From positions 1-39,105 of the forward strand of contig NZ_BOQN01000042.1 of NCBI RefSeq assembly GCF_018332695.1: a stretch of DNA of 39,105 bases. The letters run 5' to 3'. A program made the position numbers and the translations under genes. The stretch comes from Paractinoplanes toevensis (GTDB lineage: Bacteria; Actinomycetota; Actinomycetes; Mycobacteriales; Micromonosporaceae). Under the pieces are notes generated by a model. It worked only from the letters and a program-made list of their open reading frames with translations. It did not search any database and had not been told where the DNA came from. Shown here in pieces: positions 15,313-25,198 of this stretch (position 1 is the first letter of the stretch; each line of letters begins with the position of its first letter).

Positions 15313-16350
15313 ATGTCCGACACAGCTATCGATTTCTCCCCGGCCGCCGCGCCGCTCGCGGCAACCCTCCTCGGTCCGGCGCTCGAGATCATCGCGCGCT
15401 ATCCCGAGGGCCGCGGCCGGTCGGCTCTCCTCCCGCTGCTGCACCTGGTGCAGACCGAGGAGGGGTACGTCAGCCCGAACGGTGTCGCGTTCTGCGCCGA
15501 GGTGCTGGGCATCAACAAGGCCCAGGTCGGCGCGGTCGCCACGTTCTACACGATGTACAAGCGGAAGCCCACCGGCGAATACCTGGTCAGCGTCTGCACC
15601 AACACGCTGTGCAACATGATGGGCGGCCAGGAGGTCTACGACCGGCTCACCGAGCACCTCGGTGTCGGCAACGGACAGACCACCGCCGACGGCCAGATCA
15701 CCGTGGAGCACGCCGAGTGCCTGGCGGCCTGCGACTACGCGCCGGTGGTGACGGTCAACTACGACTTCGCCGTCGACGAGGCCACCCCCGAGGGCGCCAT
15801 CGAGCTGGTCGAGCAGCTGCGCAAGGGCGGCAAGCCGATCCCGACGCGCGGCGCCCGGGTCTGCTCGCTCAAGGAGATGCAGCACCAGCTGGCCGGGTTC
15901 GCCGACGAGCGCGACGGCGCGGTCGGCGACGGCCCGGCCGGTGCGTCCACCCTGCGTGGAGTCACCCTGGCCGACCAGCACGGGATCGCGGTGCCGAACT
16001 TCAACCTCGACGCCCCGATCACGAAGACCAAGCCGGCTCCCCGCGAGGAGAACAAGGGCAAGGTCGCCACGGCGGCCGAGAAGGCGACGAGCGCGGTCAA
16101 GGCCGTGGCCGGCGCCGTCGCCGACAAGGTCGGCAAGACCTCCGGCGGCGCCGGGGACACGAAGAACCCCGAGGCGCGTACGGCCGAGGCCCGCAACCCC
16201 ACCGGATCCACGCCGGACAAGGACGGAACCACCAAGGCCGGTACGCCGGCCCCGTCGAACTCCGCCGAGGCTGCCGGGGTCGCGAACAACCAGCCCGCCG
16301 GTGACGGCAAGCCGGCCGGCGACAGCGTCGGCACCGAGGAGCAGAAGTGA
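15313..16350 (+). CDS. nuoE: NADH-quinone oxidoreductase subunit E with long Ala/Lys-rich C-terminal extension
   Basis: A 24-kDa-type subunit with the [2Fe-2S] cluster N1a. C95, C100, C136 and C140 give the exact CX4CX35CX3C spacing of the family. The conserved thioredoxin-like fold ends near residue 190. The remaining 150 or so residues include a lysine/alanine stretch (VATAAEKATSAVKAVAGAVA) predicted helical, and then a disordered Gly/Thr/Pro/Asn tail. At 345 residues it is about twice the length of E. coli NuoE. The start ATG follows the nuoD stop directly; the end overlaps nuoF by GTGA. The tail's role is unknown. Confidence 0.95.
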   Translation: MSDTAIDFSPAAAPLAATLLGPALEIIARYPEGRGRSALLPLLHLVQTEEGYVSPNGVAFCAEVLGINKAQVGAVATFYTMYKRKPTGEYLVSVCTNTLCNMMGGQEVYDRLTEHLGVGNGQTTADGQITVEHAECLAACDYAPVVTVNYDFAVDEATPEGAIELVEQLRKGGKPIPTRGARVCSLKEMQHQLAGFADERDGAVGDGPAGASTLRGVTLADQHGIAVPNFNLDAPITKTKPAPREENKGKVATAAEKATSAVKAVAGAVADKVGKTSGGAGDTKNPEARTAEARNPTGSTPDKDGTTKAGTPAPSNSAEAAGVANNQPAGDGKPAGDSVGTEEQK

Positions 16351-17663
16351 CTCAGCCACGGCGTGAGGTTCTCGAAAAGCTCACCCCTGTCCTGACCAAG
16401 CGCTGGCTCTCGCCGGACGCCTGGAAGATCGACGTGTACGAGCGGCTGGACGGCTACGCGGCCCTCAAGAAGGCCCTGGACGTGCACCCCGACGACCTGA
16501 TCCAGCTGGTGAAGGACTCGGGTCTGCGCGGCCGCGGCGGCGCGGGCTTCCCCACCGGTCTCAAGTGGGGCTTCATCCCGCAGGGCGACGGCAAGCCGCA
16601 CTACCTGGTCGTCAACGCCGACGAGGGCGAGCCGGGCACCTGCAAGGACCTGCCCCTGATGACCTACGACCCGCACTCGCTGGTCGAGGGCATCATCATC
16701 GCCTCGTACGCGATCCGGGCCAACCGCGCCTTCATCTACATCCGCGGCGAGGCGGTGCACGCCGCACGGCGGCTGCGGGCCGCCGTCAAGCAGGCGTACG
16801 CCAAGGGTTACCTCGGCACGAACATCCTGGGCTCGGGCTTCGACCTGGACCTGGTTGTGCACAGTGGCGCCGGCGCGTACATCTGCGGCGAGGAAACCGC
16901 GCTGCTCGACTCGCTGGAAGGCTTCCGCGGCCAGCCCCGGCTGCGCCCGCCCTTCCCGGCCATCGCCGGCCTCTACGCGAGCCCGACGGTGGTCAACAAC
17001 GTCGGCACGATCGCCTCGGTGCCGTACATCGTGCTCGGTGGCGCCGACTGGTGGAAGAGCATGGGCACGGAGAAGTCGACCGGCCCGATGATCTACTCGC
17101 TCTCCGGCCGGATCGCCAACCCGGGCCAGTACGAATGCGGCCTCGGCATCACCCTGCGTGAGCTGATCGAGCTGGCCGGCGGCATGAAGCCCGGCCACAA
17201 CCTGAAGTTCTGGACGCCGGGCGGCTCGTCGACGCCGCTGCTCACCGCCGAGCACATCGACACCCCGATGGACTTCGAGGGTGTCGCCGCCCAGGGCTCG
17301 CTGCTCGGCACCACGGCCATGCAGATCTTCAGCGACCAGGACTGCCCGGTCTACGCGACCTGGCGCTGGCTGGAGTTCTACCACCACGAGTCGTGCGGCA
17401 AGTGCACCCCGTGCCGCGAGGGCAACTACTGGATGGTCCGCACCTACCGCCGGATCCTCTCCGGCGAGGGCACCCACGCCGACCTCGACACCCTGCTGGA
17501 CACCGCGAACAACATCTTCGGCCGGTCGTTCTGCGGCCTGGGTGACGGCGCCGCCACCCCGGTCATGTCCACGCTGAACTTCTTCCGCCAGGACTACCTG
17601 GACTACATCGAGGGCCGGACAGCTCCGCGGCTGAACGCCAAGGCCCTGGTTGGAGCGCACTGA
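16347..17663 (+). CDS. nuoF: NADH-quinone oxidoreductase subunit F (NADH/FMN site)
   Basis: A 438-residue 51-kDa-type subunit, the electron entry point. The FMN/NADH-binding glycine loop is [10 protein letters not shown] at 62-71, followed by [12 protein letters not shown] and [19 protein letters not shown]. Cluster N3 ligands are C350, C353 and C356 ([12 protein letters not shown]) and C396 ([10 protein letters not shown]). All catalytic features are intact. GTG 16347 overlaps the nuoE stop, and the TGA overlaps the nuoG ATG by one base. Confidence 0.97.
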   Translation: MTQPRREVLEKLTPVLTKRWLSPDAWKIDVYERLDGYAALKKALDVHPDDLIQLVKDSGLRGRGGAGFPTGLKWGFIPQGDGKPHYLVVNADEGEPGTCKDLPLMTYDPHSLVEGIIIASYAIRANRAFIYIRGEAVHAARRLRAAVKQAYAKGYLGTNILGSGFDLDLVVHSGAGAYICGEETALLDSLEGFRGQPRLRPPFPAIAGLYASPTVVNNVGTIASVPYIVLGGADWWKSMGTEKSTGPMIYSLSGRIANPGQYECGLGITLRELIELAGGMKPGHNLKFWTPGGSSTPLLTAEHIDTPMDFEGVAAQGSLLGTTAMQIFSDQDCPVYATWRWLEFYHHESCGKCTPCREGNYWMVRTYRRILSGEGTHADLDTLLDTANNIFGRSFCGLGDGAATPVMSTLNFFRQDYLDYIEGRTAPRLNAKALVGAH

Positions 17664-20143
17664 TGACGGATGTAGCGAAGAAGACCGATACGGTCACGCT
17701 CACCATCGACGGCATCGAGGTCACCGCCGAGAAGGGCGAGCTGGTCATCCGGGTCGCCGAGCGGATGGGCATCGCCATCCCGCGATTCTGCGACCACCCG
17801 CTGCTCGCCCCGGCCGGCGCCTGTCGCCAGTGCCTGGTCGAGATCGAGGGCCAGCGCAAGCCGGTCGCGTCCTGCACCCAGGCCGTCGCCGAGGGCATGG
17901 TGGTGCACACCCAGCTCACCAGCGAGGTGGCCGACAAGGCGCAGCACGGCATCATGGAGCTGCTCCTGGCCAACCACCCGCTGGACTGCCCGACCTGCGA
18001 CAAGGGCGGCGAGTGCCCGCTGCAGAACCAGGCGATGTCCAACGGCCGCACCGAGTCGCGCTTCCACGAGCACAAGCGCGAGTACGAAAAGCCGATCCAC
18101 ATCTCCAGCCAGGTGCTGCTCGACCGCGAGCGCTGCATCCTGTGCCAGCGCTGCACCCGGTTCTCCGAGCAGATCGCCGGTGACAAGTTCATCGACCTGA
18201 TGGACCGCTCGTCCGGCGAGCAGATCAACGTCTACCGGGACGACTTCTTCGGCGGCACCGGAACCGGCGACGGACAGGTCGGCGAGGGCGAGGGCGACGT
18301 CGCCTTCAACTCGTACTTCTCCGGCAACACCATCCAGATCTGCCCGGTGGGCGCGCTCACCGGTGAGCAGTACCGCTTCCGGGCCCGCCCGTTCGACCTG
18401 GTCTCCACGCCCACCGCGTGCGAGCACTGCGCGGCCGGCTGCTCGATGCGCGCCGACCACCGCCGCGGCAAGGTGCTCCGGCGCCTGGCCGGCGACGACG
18501 CGGCGGTCAACGAGGAGTGGAACTGCGACAAGGGCCGGTGGGGCTTCCGCTACGCCACCGCCAACGACCGGATCATGAACCCGCTGATCCGCGACGCCAA
18601 GACCGGTGAACTGCGCGAGGCTTCCTGGAGCGAGGCGCTGGTCACGGCGGCCGAGGGGCTCAAGGCCGCCAAGGCGGCCGGTGGCGTCGGGGTGCTGACC
18701 GGCGGCCGGCTCACCGTCGAGGACGCGTACGCGTACGCGAAGTTCGCCCGGGTCGCACTCGGCACCAACGACATCGACTTCCGGGCCCGGCCCCTGAGCG
18801 GTGAGGAGGCCGACTTCCTCGCCTCCTCGGTGGCCGGTGGCATCTCCGACGTCACCTACGACGACGTCGAGAACGCTCCGGCCGCGGTCATCGTCGGGCT
18901 CGAGCCGGAGGAGGAGTGCCCCATCCTCTTCCTGCGACTGCGTAAGGCGACCAACCTTGGCTCGCTCCGGGTCACCGCCGTCGCGCCGTACCTCACCCGG
19001 GGTTTCACCAAGCTCAGCGCCGCGCATGTCGCCGCCGCGCCGGGCGCGGAGGCCAAGGTCCTGGCCGAGGACGCGGCGATCGCCGCGGCGCTCGGCACGC
19101 CGGGTGCGCTGCTGATCGTCGGTGAGCGCCTGGCCGGCGTGCCCGGCGGCCTGTCCGCCGCGGCCGCCCTCGCCGCCCGCACCGGCGCCCGCCTCGCGTG
19201 GGTGCCGCGCCGGGCCGGCGACCGGGGCGCGGTCGACGCCGGCTGCCTGCCCAACCTGCTGCCGGGTGGCCGCCCGGTCAACGACCCGGCCGCTCGCGCC
19301 GAGCTGTCGCTGGCCTGGCAGCTGGAGAGCGGTGCCCTGCCCAGCACGCCGGGCCGGGACACCGACGGAATCATCGCGGCGGCGGCGAACGGCACACTCG
19401 GCGGCCTGCTGGTCGCCGGGGTCGACCCGGGCGACCTGGCCGACCCGCGCCTGGCCGAGCAGGCCCTGGACAACGCGGGCTTCGTGGTCAGCCTGGAGAT
19501 CCGTGGCAGCGCGGTCACCCGCCGGGCCGATGTGGTCCTGCCGGTGGCCCCGGCCCAGGAGAAGTCCGGCACGTTCATGGACTGGGAGGGCCGGCTCCGC
19601 TCCTTCGGGACGGTGCTGCCGACCACGGCCATGACCGACGGCCGGGTGCTCGAGGCGATCGCGGCCCTGCTCGAGGTCACCCTCGGTACGGGTGACGTGA
19701 TGGCGATCCGCCGCGAGCTGGGCGCCATGCCGCCGAGCAAGGCGGACCGCCCTTCGGTTCCCACGGTGGCCGTCGGATCGCTCCCGGCTCCGGCCGCGGG
19801 CGAGGCCGTTCTCGCCACCTGGCACCACCTGATCGACTCCGGTTCGCTGCTCGACGGCGACGACGTGCTCAAGGGCACGGCCCGGCCGCCGCTGGTGCGG
19901 ATCGGCAAGGACCTGGCCGAGTCGCTCGGTGTCGCCGAGGGTGACGCGGTCACGGTCAGCACCGACCGGGGTGGCGTCACGCTCCCGGCCGCGATCACCG
20001 ACCTGCCCCCGCAGGTGGTATGGCTTCCCACCAACTCGCCGGGCTCCAGCGTTCGTCGCAGCCTCGGCGTCACTTCGGGCGCGGTGGTCCGGCTTACTGC
20101 CGGTAAGCCGGGTCCGATCCTCGCCGAGGGGGCTGTGTCATGA
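17663..20143 (+). CDS. nuoG: NADH-quinone oxidoreductase subunit G, retains the N7 cluster motif
   Basis: An 826-residue 75-kDa-type subunit that relays electrons from NuoF towards NuoI. Cluster N1b has C43, C54, C57 and C71. N5 has H105, C109, C112 and C118. N4 has C158, C161 and C164 plus the later Cys in [10 protein letters not shown] fourth motif, C253-X2-C-X3-C-X27-C288, matches the extra N7 [4Fe-4S] site known from E. coli and Thermus and lost in mitochondria. The C-terminal half is a molybdopterin-oxidoreductase-like domain. The gene ends in TCATGA, where an ATG overlapping the stop opens a 20-codon ORF leading to nuoH. Confidence 0.96.
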   Translation: MTDVAKKTDTVTLTIDGIEVTAEKGELVIRVAERMGIAIPRFCDHPLLAPAGACRQCLVEIEGQRKPVASCTQAVAEGMVVHTQLTSEVADKAQHGIMELLLANHPLDCPTCDKGGECPLQNQAMSNGRTESRFHEHKREYEKPIHISSQVLLDRERCILCQRCTRFSEQIAGDKFIDLMDRSSGEQINVYRDDFFGGTGTGDGQVGEGEGDVAFNSYFSGNTIQICPVGALTGEQYRFRARPFDLVSTPTACEHCAAGCSMRADHRRGKVLRRLAGDDAAVNEEWNCDKGRWGFRYATANDRIMNPLIRDAKTGELREASWSEALVTAAEGLKAAKAAGGVGVLTGGRLTVEDAYAYAKFARVALGTNDIDFRARPLSGEEADFLASSVAGGISDVTYDDVENAPAAVIVGLEPEEECPILFLRLRKATNLGSLRVTAVAPYLTRGFTKLSAAHVAAAPGAEAKVLAEDAAIAAALGTPGALLIVGERLAGVPGGLSAAAALAARTGARLAWVPRRAGDRGAVDAGCLPNLLPGGRPVNDPAARAELSLAWQLESGALPSTPGRDTDGIIAAAANGTLGGLLVAGVDPGDLADPRLAEQALDNAGFVVSLEIRGSAVTRRADVVLPVAPAQEKSGTFMDWEGRLRSFGTVLPTTAMTDGRVLEAIAALLEVTLGTGDVMAIRRELGAMPPSKADRPSVPTVAVGSLPAPAAGEAVLATWHHLIDSGSLLDGDDVLKGTARPPLVRIGKDLAESLGVAEGDAVTVSTDRGGVTLPAAITDLPPQVVWLPTNSPGSSVRRSLGVTSGAVVRLTAGKPGPILAEGAVS

Positions 20144-20202
20144 CTGACTGCACCGCAGCGAAGCAAGGGCCAGGAAGGCATGACGTAGGGGGCGCAGCAT
20201 GA
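20140..20202 (+). CDS. 20-codon ORF bridging nuoG and nuoH by ATGA overlaps
   Basis: Its ATG overlaps the nuoG stop (ATGA at 20140-20143), and its TGA overlaps the nuoH ATG (ATGA at 20199-20202). The peptide begins [10 protein letters not shown] and has no recognisable domain or membrane segment. It fills the only sizeable gap inside the nuo cluster. It may pass ribosomes from nuoG to nuoH by termination-reinitiation, or it may be coincidence. GTAGGGGG at 20185-20192 also serves as a ribosome binding site for nuoH. Confidence 0.35.
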   Translation: MTDCTAAKQGPGRHDVGGAA

Positions 20203-21566
20203 ACTCGATGATTGTGGCGGCGCACGCCCAGGATCCTTCGCTTCAGACGTTCGAGAACGACGTCTGGTGGATCACGCTGATCAAGCTGCTCGGCGTGTTC
20301 GTGATCCTGCTGCTGCTGACGCTCTTCACGATCAACTACGAGCGCAAGGTCGTGGCCCGGATGGCGGTCCGGCCGGGCCCCAACCAGGTCGGCCCGAACG
20401 GCTGGCTGCAGAGCCTCACGGACGGTCTGAAGCTGCCGTTCAAAGAGGAGATCATCCCGAAGACCGCCGACAAGGTGGTCTACTTCATCGCCCCGGTGAT
20501 CTCGGCGACGACCGCGTTCACCGCGTTCTCGGTGATCCCGTTCGGCGGGGTGGTCAGCATGTTCGGCCACAAGACCGCGCTGCAGCTCACCGACGTGCCG
20601 GTCTCGGTGCTGGTGCTGCTGGCCTGCTCCTCGATGAGCGTGTACGGCGTGGTGCTGGCCGGCTGGGCGTCCGGCTCGACCTATCCGCTGCTGGGTGGTC
20701 TCCGGTCCAGCGCGCAGATGATCTCGTACGAGGTCGCGATGGGTCTCTCGATCGTCGCGGTCTTCATGACCGCCGGCACGATGAGCACCTCGCAGATCGT
20801 GAAGGCGCAGGCGGAGGGCAACCCGTTCCACTTCCTCGGCATGGATCTCACCTCGCCGAGCTGGTACGGCGTACTGCTGTTCCCCAGCTTCATCATCTAC
20901 ATGATCTCGGCGGTCGGTGAGACCAACCGGGCGCCGTTCGACCTCCCCGAGGCCGAGTCCGAGCTGGTCGGCGGCTTCCAGACGGAGTACTCGTCATTCA
21001 AGTTCGCGATGTTCTACCTGGCCGAGTACATCAACATGATCACCGTGTCGGCGTTTTGTACCACCCTCTTCCTCGGTGGGTGGCGTGCCCCATGGCCGAT
21101 CACGGCGTTCTGGCACGGGGCCAATTCCGGCTGGTTCGCGCTGATCTGGTTCCTCGTCAAGATCCTGATCTTCCTGTTCGGCTTCATCTGGCTGCGGGCG
21201 ACCCTGCCCCGGATGCGCTACGACCAGTTCATGCGCTTCGGCTGGAAGGTCCTCATCCCGGTCAACCTGGTGTGGATCCTCTTCCTCTCCTACGTGAAGC
21301 TCGCCAACAACGAGCTCTCCGACCGCACCAAGTGGCTCTCCATCGGCGGCCTCGTCGTCGTCATCCTGGTGGTGGCCATGCTTTGGCCGGCCAGCCGCAA
21401 GCCACGACAGCTGTCCGTCGAGGAACAGCTGGCGGCGAAGCCACCGGGCAGCTTCCCGGTGCCACCGATGGATCTGCAGGTACCCCCGAGCCCGCGGGCA
21501 CGCCGCGCGGTGGCCGAACGCACCCCCGCCACCGTCGGCGGCGATACCGAAACCAAGGAGGTGTGA
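20199..21566 (+). CDS. nuoH: NADH-quinone oxidoreductase subunit H
   Basis: A 455-residue membrane subunit (ND1-type) that forms the floor of the quinone chamber. It has about eight to nine hydrophobic segments, the [22 protein letters not shown] loop, the acidic loop [21 protein letters not shown], and [13 protein letters not shown] near the end. After the last helix there is a hydrophilic Pro/Arg-rich tail of about 55 residues, longer than in E. coli. ATG 20199 has a GGGGG ribosome binding site. One base separates its stop from nuoI, with AAGGAGG at the end of nuoH serving nuoI. Confidence 0.96.
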   Translation: MNSMIVAAHAQDPSLQTFENDVWWITLIKLLGVFVILLLLTLFTINYERKVVARMAVRPGPNQVGPNGWLQSLTDGLKLPFKEEIIPKTADKVVYFIAPVISATTAFTAFSVIPFGGVVSMFGHKTALQLTDVPVSVLVLLACSSMSVYGVVLAGWASGSTYPLLGGLRSSAQMISYEVAMGLSIVAVFMTAGTMSTSQIVKAQAEGNPFHFLGMDLTSPSWYGVLLFPSFIIYMISAVGETNRAPFDLPEAESELVGGFQTEYSSFKFAMFYLAEYINMITVSAFCTTLFLGGWRAPWPITAFWHGANSGWFALIWFLVKILIFLFGFIWLRATLPRMRYDQFMRFGWKVLIPVNLVWILFLSYVKLANNELSDRTKWLSIGGLVVVILVVAMLWPASRKPRQLSVEEQLAAKPPGSFPVPPMDLQVPPSPRARRAVAERTPATVGGDTETKEV

Positions 21567-21567
21567 C

Positions 21568-22218
21568 GTGGGGACGTTCACGGGCTCGTTCAAGGGCTTC
21601 GGAGTGACCTTCGCGCACATGTTCCGCAAGGTCATCACGACCGACTATCCGTTCTCGCCCCCGAAGCCGGCCCCGCGTTACCACGGCCGGCACATCCTCA
21701 ACCGCCACCCGGACGGCCTGGAGAAGTGCATCGGCTGCGAGCTGTGCGCCTGGGCCTGCCCGGCCGACGCGATCTACGTCGAGGGTGGCGACAACACCGA
21801 CGAGCAGCGCTTCTCGCCCGGTGAGCGGTACGCGAAGATCTACCAGATCAACTACGCGCGCTGCATCTTCTGCGGCCTGTGTATCGAGGCCTGCCCGACT
21901 CGCTCGCTGACCATGAGCAACGAGTACGAGCTGGCCCGGGACAGCCGGCAGGACCTGATCTTCACGAAGAAGGAACTGCTGGCGCCGCTGCTGCCGGGCA
22001 TGGAGCAGCCGCCGCACCCGATGCGGCTCGGCGACACCGACAAGGACTACTACCTCGGTGCGCTGACCAACCCGGGCACGTCGAAGGGCGCGGAGCGGGC
22101 GCCGTGGTCCGAGACCGGCACGCACGATGCGGCGGACCAGCCCGGCAGCCGGCCGGAGACCGCGGGCACCCTGCGTCGGGAGGACGCGGCCGACCAGCCG
22201 AAGGAGGTCGTCCAATGA
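21568..22218 (+). CDS. nuoI: NADH-quinone oxidoreductase subunit I (clusters N6a/N6b)
   Basis: A 216-residue TYKY-type ferredoxin subunit with two [4Fe-4S] clusters between NuoG and NuoB. The cysteine sets are C54, C57, C60, C64 ([12 protein letters not shown]) and C99, C102, C105, C109 ([12 protein letters not shown]). The final 60 or so residues are an acidic, Asp/Glu/Pro-rich extension not present in shorter homologues. GTG 21568 follows AAGGAGG closely. It overlaps nuoJ by ATGA. Confidence 0.97.
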   Translation: MGTFTGSFKGFGVTFAHMFRKVITTDYPFSPPKPAPRYHGRHILNRHPDGLEKCIGCELCAWACPADAIYVEGGDNTDEQRFSPGERYAKIYQINYARCIFCGLCIEACPTRSLTMSNEYELARDSRQDLIFTKKELLAPLLPGMEQPPHPMRLGDTDKDYYLGALTNPGTSKGAERAPWSETGTHDAADQPGSRPETAGTLRREDAADQPKEVVQ

Positions 22219-22964
22219 ACCACGTCTCCACCGGTGAGGCCGTCGCCTTCTGGATCCTCGCCACCATCGCGGTCCTCGGCGCGCTCGGCATGGTGATCGC
22301 CCGCAACGCGGTGCACTCCGCGCTCTGGCTCGTCCTGACGATGCTCAGCCTCGGCTTCATCTACGTGGTCAACTCGGCGCCGTTCCTCGGCGCCGTGCAG
22401 ATCATCGTCTACACCGGCGCGATCATGATGCTGTTCCTGTTCGTGCTCATGCTGGTCGGCCGGGACGCGACCGACTCGCTGATCGAGACGCTCCGCGGCC
22501 AGCGGGTCGCGGCGATCATCCTCGGCGTCGGCCTGGCGGTCCTGGTCGGGACGGGCCTGGCCCGTTCGCTCGGGGACACCCCGGTGGTCGGCCTGACCGA
22601 GGCGAACGCCGCGAACGGCGGCAACGTGCAGGGCCTCGCGAGCCTGCTGTTCACCCGCTACGTCTTCGCGTTCGAGGTCACCTCGGCCCTGCTGATCACG
22701 GCGGCCGTCGGCGCGATGGTGCTGGCCCACGTCGAGCGGGCCAAGGGCGAGATCCACGACCAGATCAGCCGGATGACCCAGCGCTTCCGCCCCGGCAACT
22801 ACCCGGGTGCGAAGGCGGGCCCGGGCGTCTACGCCAACACCATGTCGGTGGCGGCGCCGGGCCGGCTGCCGGACGGCAACGGGTCGGAGCGCACCATCTC
22901 GCCGATCCTGCCCGTGCGTGAGCTGACTGCCCAAGAGGCGGCTCCGAAGGGAACCGAGAAGTGA
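22215..22964 (+). CDS. nuoJ: NADH-quinone oxidoreductase subunit J
   Basis: A 249-residue membrane subunit (ND6-type) with five predicted helices. The central helix region ([21 protein letters not shown]) carries the pi-bulge helix region used in coupling quinone reduction to proton movement. A hydrophilic tail of about 75 residues follows the last helix. ATG 22215 overlaps the nuoI stop; a longer in-frame reading upstream is only nuoI in another frame. The end overlaps nuoK by GTGA. Confidence 0.96.
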   Translation: MNHVSTGEAVAFWILATIAVLGALGMVIARNAVHSALWLVLTMLSLGFIYVVNSAPFLGAVQIIVYTGAIMMLFLFVLMLVGRDATDSLIETLRGQRVAAIILGVGLAVLVGTGLARSLGDTPVVGLTEANAANGGNVQGLASLLFTRYVFAFEVTSALLITAAVGAMVLAHVERAKGEIHDQISRMTQRFRPGNYPGAKAGPGVYANTMSVAAPGRLPDGNGSERTISPILPVRELTAQEAAPKGTEK

Positions 22965-23260
22965 CTCCCGACTACTACCTCGTTCTTGCGGCGATCCTGT
23001 TCACCATCGGTGCCACCGGGGTGCTCATCCGCCGCAACGCGATCGTGTTGTTCATGTGCATCGAGCTCATGCTCAACGCCGCGAACCTGGCGTTCATCAC
23101 CTTCAGCCGCATCAACGGCGGCCTCGACGGTCAGATCATCTCGTTCTTCGTGATGGTCGTCGCGGCTGCCGAGGTCGTGGTGGGCCTCGCCATCATCATG
23201 TCGATCTTCCGTACTCGGCGCTCCGCGAGCGTCGACGACGCGAACCTCCTCAAGTACTAA
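22961..23260 (+). CDS. nuoK: NADH-quinone oxidoreductase subunit K
   Basis: A 99-residue membrane subunit (ND4L-type) with three helices. The two membrane glutamates needed for proton transfer are present: E35 ([12 protein letters not shown]) and E70 ([12 protein letters not shown]). The length equals the E. coli protein. GTG 22961 overlaps the nuoJ stop. Twelve bases separate it from nuoL. Confidence 0.97.
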   Translation: MTPDYYLVLAAILFTIGATGVLIRRNAIVLFMCIELMLNAANLAFITFSRINGGLDGQIISFFVMVVAAAEVVVGLAIIMSIFRTRRSASVDDANLLKY

Positions 23261-23272
23261 AGGGGCCTTCAC

Positions 23273-25198
23273 GTGGAACAGACAGTGGAGTATGCCCACG
23301 CGACGGGAACGTTGAGCGGAATCTGGCTTTTGGTAGCCATCCCGCTCGCGAGTGCAGCGATCCTGCTCCTCCTCGGCAAGCGTGCCGACAAGTGGGGTCA
23401 CTGGCTCGGCGTTCTCGCGGTGGCGGCCTCCTTCGTGCTCGGGCTGGTCTTCTTCATCAAGCTCGGCGGGCTCGACGCGGAACACCGATCCGCCGAGCTG
23501 AGCATGTGGGATTTCATCGCCGTCGGTAACCTGCACGTCGACTTCGGCCTGCTCTTCGACCCGCTGTCCGGCGTCTTCGTCCTGCTGATCACGGGTGTCG
23601 GCTCGCTGATCCACCTGTACGCGGTCGGCTACATGGAGCACGACCCGGGACGCCGCCGGTTCTTCGGCTACTTCAACCTGTTCGTCGCGGCCATGCTCCT
23701 GCTGGTCCTCGGCAACAACTACGTGATGTTGTACTTCGGCTGGGAGGGCGTGGGTCTCGCCTCGTACCTGCTGATCAGCTTCTGGTACGGCCGGCCGTCC
23801 GCGGCCACCGCCGGCAAGAAGGCGTTCCTGATGAACCGGGTCGGCGACACCGGCCTGGCGATCGGCATCTTCATCATGTTCGCCACGCTCGGCAGCACGC
23901 AGTACTCGGACGTCTTCAGCAACGTCGGCGCGCTGTCCAGCACCACGGTGCTGGTCCTCGGCATCCTGCTGCTGCTCGGCGCGGCCGGTAAGTCCGGCCA
24001 GTTCCCGCTGCAGGCCTGGTTGCCGGACGCGATGGAGGGTCCGACTCCGGTCTCCGCCCTCATCCACGCCGCGACCATGGTGACCGCGGGCGTCTACCTG
24101 ATCGCCCGCTCCAACCACATCTTCTCGGCCAACCACACACTGCAGACGATCGTGGTCAGCGTCGGCGCCTTCACCCTGCTGATGGGCTGCATCATCGGCT
24201 CGGCCAAGGACGGCATCAAGCGGGTCCTGGCCTGGTCGACGGTCAGCCAGATCGGCTACATGTTCCTCGGCGTCGGTCTCGGCGGCGGGGCGTACGCGCT
24301 GGCGATCATCCACCTGGTCGCGCACGGCTTCTTCAAGGCCAACATGTTCCTCGGCGCCGGCTCGGTCATGCACGGCATGCACGACGAGGAGGACATCCGG
24401 CGGTTCGGCGGTCTGCGCAAGCACATGAAGTGGACCTGGCTCACCTTCATGATGGGCTGGCTCGCGATCATCGGCATCCCACCGCTGTCCGGCTTCTTCT
24501 CCAAGGACCCGATCATCGAGGCGGCGTACGCCCGCGGTGACTGGACGTCCTGGCTGTTCGGCACGGCCGCCCTGCTCGGCGCCGGTCTGACCGCGTTCTA
24601 CATGACCCGGTTGTTCGTGCTGACCTTCCACGGGCCGGAGCGCTACACCGAGCAGAACAAGCATCCGCACGAGTCGCCGTTCATCATGACCGTGCCGCTC
24701 ATGCTCCTGGCGCTCGGCTCGATCGTGGCGGGTTTCCTGCTCAGTCGGCACTCGGCGATCCCGCAGTGGCTCGAGCCGGTCACCGGCGAAGGTGAGCACG
24801 ATCCGGTTATGCCGGCCGCGGTCATCTCGATCCTGGTCCTGGTGGTCTCGGTCGCCGGTGCCGGTCTCGCCTGGGCGTTGTTCAGCAAGGGCACCGCCCT
24901 GCAGGAGCAGCCGGCCGGAGCGGTCGTCACCGCCGCGCGGCGCAACCTCTACACCGACGCGTTCAACGAGGCGGTGTTCGAGCGCCCCGGCATCTACCTG
25001 ACCCGGGCGCTGGTCTTCCTCGACAACAAGGGCATCGACGGCCTGGTCAACGGGATAGCCGCCGGTGTCGGCGGCAGCTCCGGGCGACTACGCCGACTGC
25101 AGACCGGCTTCGTCCGCTCGTACGCGCTCTCCATGCTCACCGGAGTCGTACTCGTGGTCGGCGCCTTCCTCGCAATCCAGCTGGGGTGGTTGGCGTGA
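23273..25198 (+). CDS. nuoL: NADH-quinone oxidoreductase subunit L (proton-pumping antiporter-like)
   Basis: A 641-residue ND5-type subunit at the far end of the membrane arm. Pump residues are visible: E158 (FGWEGVGLASYLL), K240 (AAGKSGQFPLQAWLPDAMEGPTP, quoted in part) and the His-containing SALIHAATMVTAGVYLI block. The C-terminus keeps the long amphipathic helix region and a final membrane segment. GTG 23273 is preceded by AGGGG. The end overlaps the nuoM GTG by GTGA. Confidence 0.97.
   Translation: MEQTVEYAHATGTLSGIWLLVAIPLASAAILLLLGKRADKWGHWLGVLAVAASFVLGLVFFIKLGGLDAEHRSAELSMWDFIAVGNLHVDFGLLFDPLSGVFVLLITGVGSLIHLYAVGYMEHDPGRRRFFGYFNLFVAAMLLLVLGNNYVMLYFGWEGVGLASYLLISFWYGRPSAATAGKKAFLMNRVGDTGLAIGIFIMFATLGSTQYSDVFSNVGALSSTTVLVLGILLLLGAAGKSGQFPLQAWLPDAMEGPTPVSALIHAATMVTAGVYLIARSNHIFSANHTLQTIVVSVGAFTLLMGCIIGSAKDGIKRVLAWSTVSQIGYMFLGVGLGGGAYALAIIHLVAHGFFKANMFLGAGSVMHGMHDEEDIRRFGGLRKHMKWTWLTFMMGWLAIIGIPPLSGFFSKDPIIEAAYARGDWTSWLFGTAALLGAGLTAFYMTRLFVLTFHGPERYTEQNKHPHESPFIMTVPLMLLALGSIVAGFLLSRHSAIPQWLEPVTGEGEHDPVMPAAVISILVLVVSVAGAGLAWALFSKGTALQEQPAGAVVTAARRNLYTDAFNEAVFERPGIYLTRALVFLDNKGIDGLVNGIAAGVGGSSGRLRRLQTGFVRSYALSMLTGVVLVVGAFLAIQLGWLA

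Noticed and set aside
22829..24799. 656-codon minus-strand ORF opposite nuoJ-nuoL
   Set aside because: It is a Glu/Asp/His/Arg-rich antisense shadow of membrane-protein genes.
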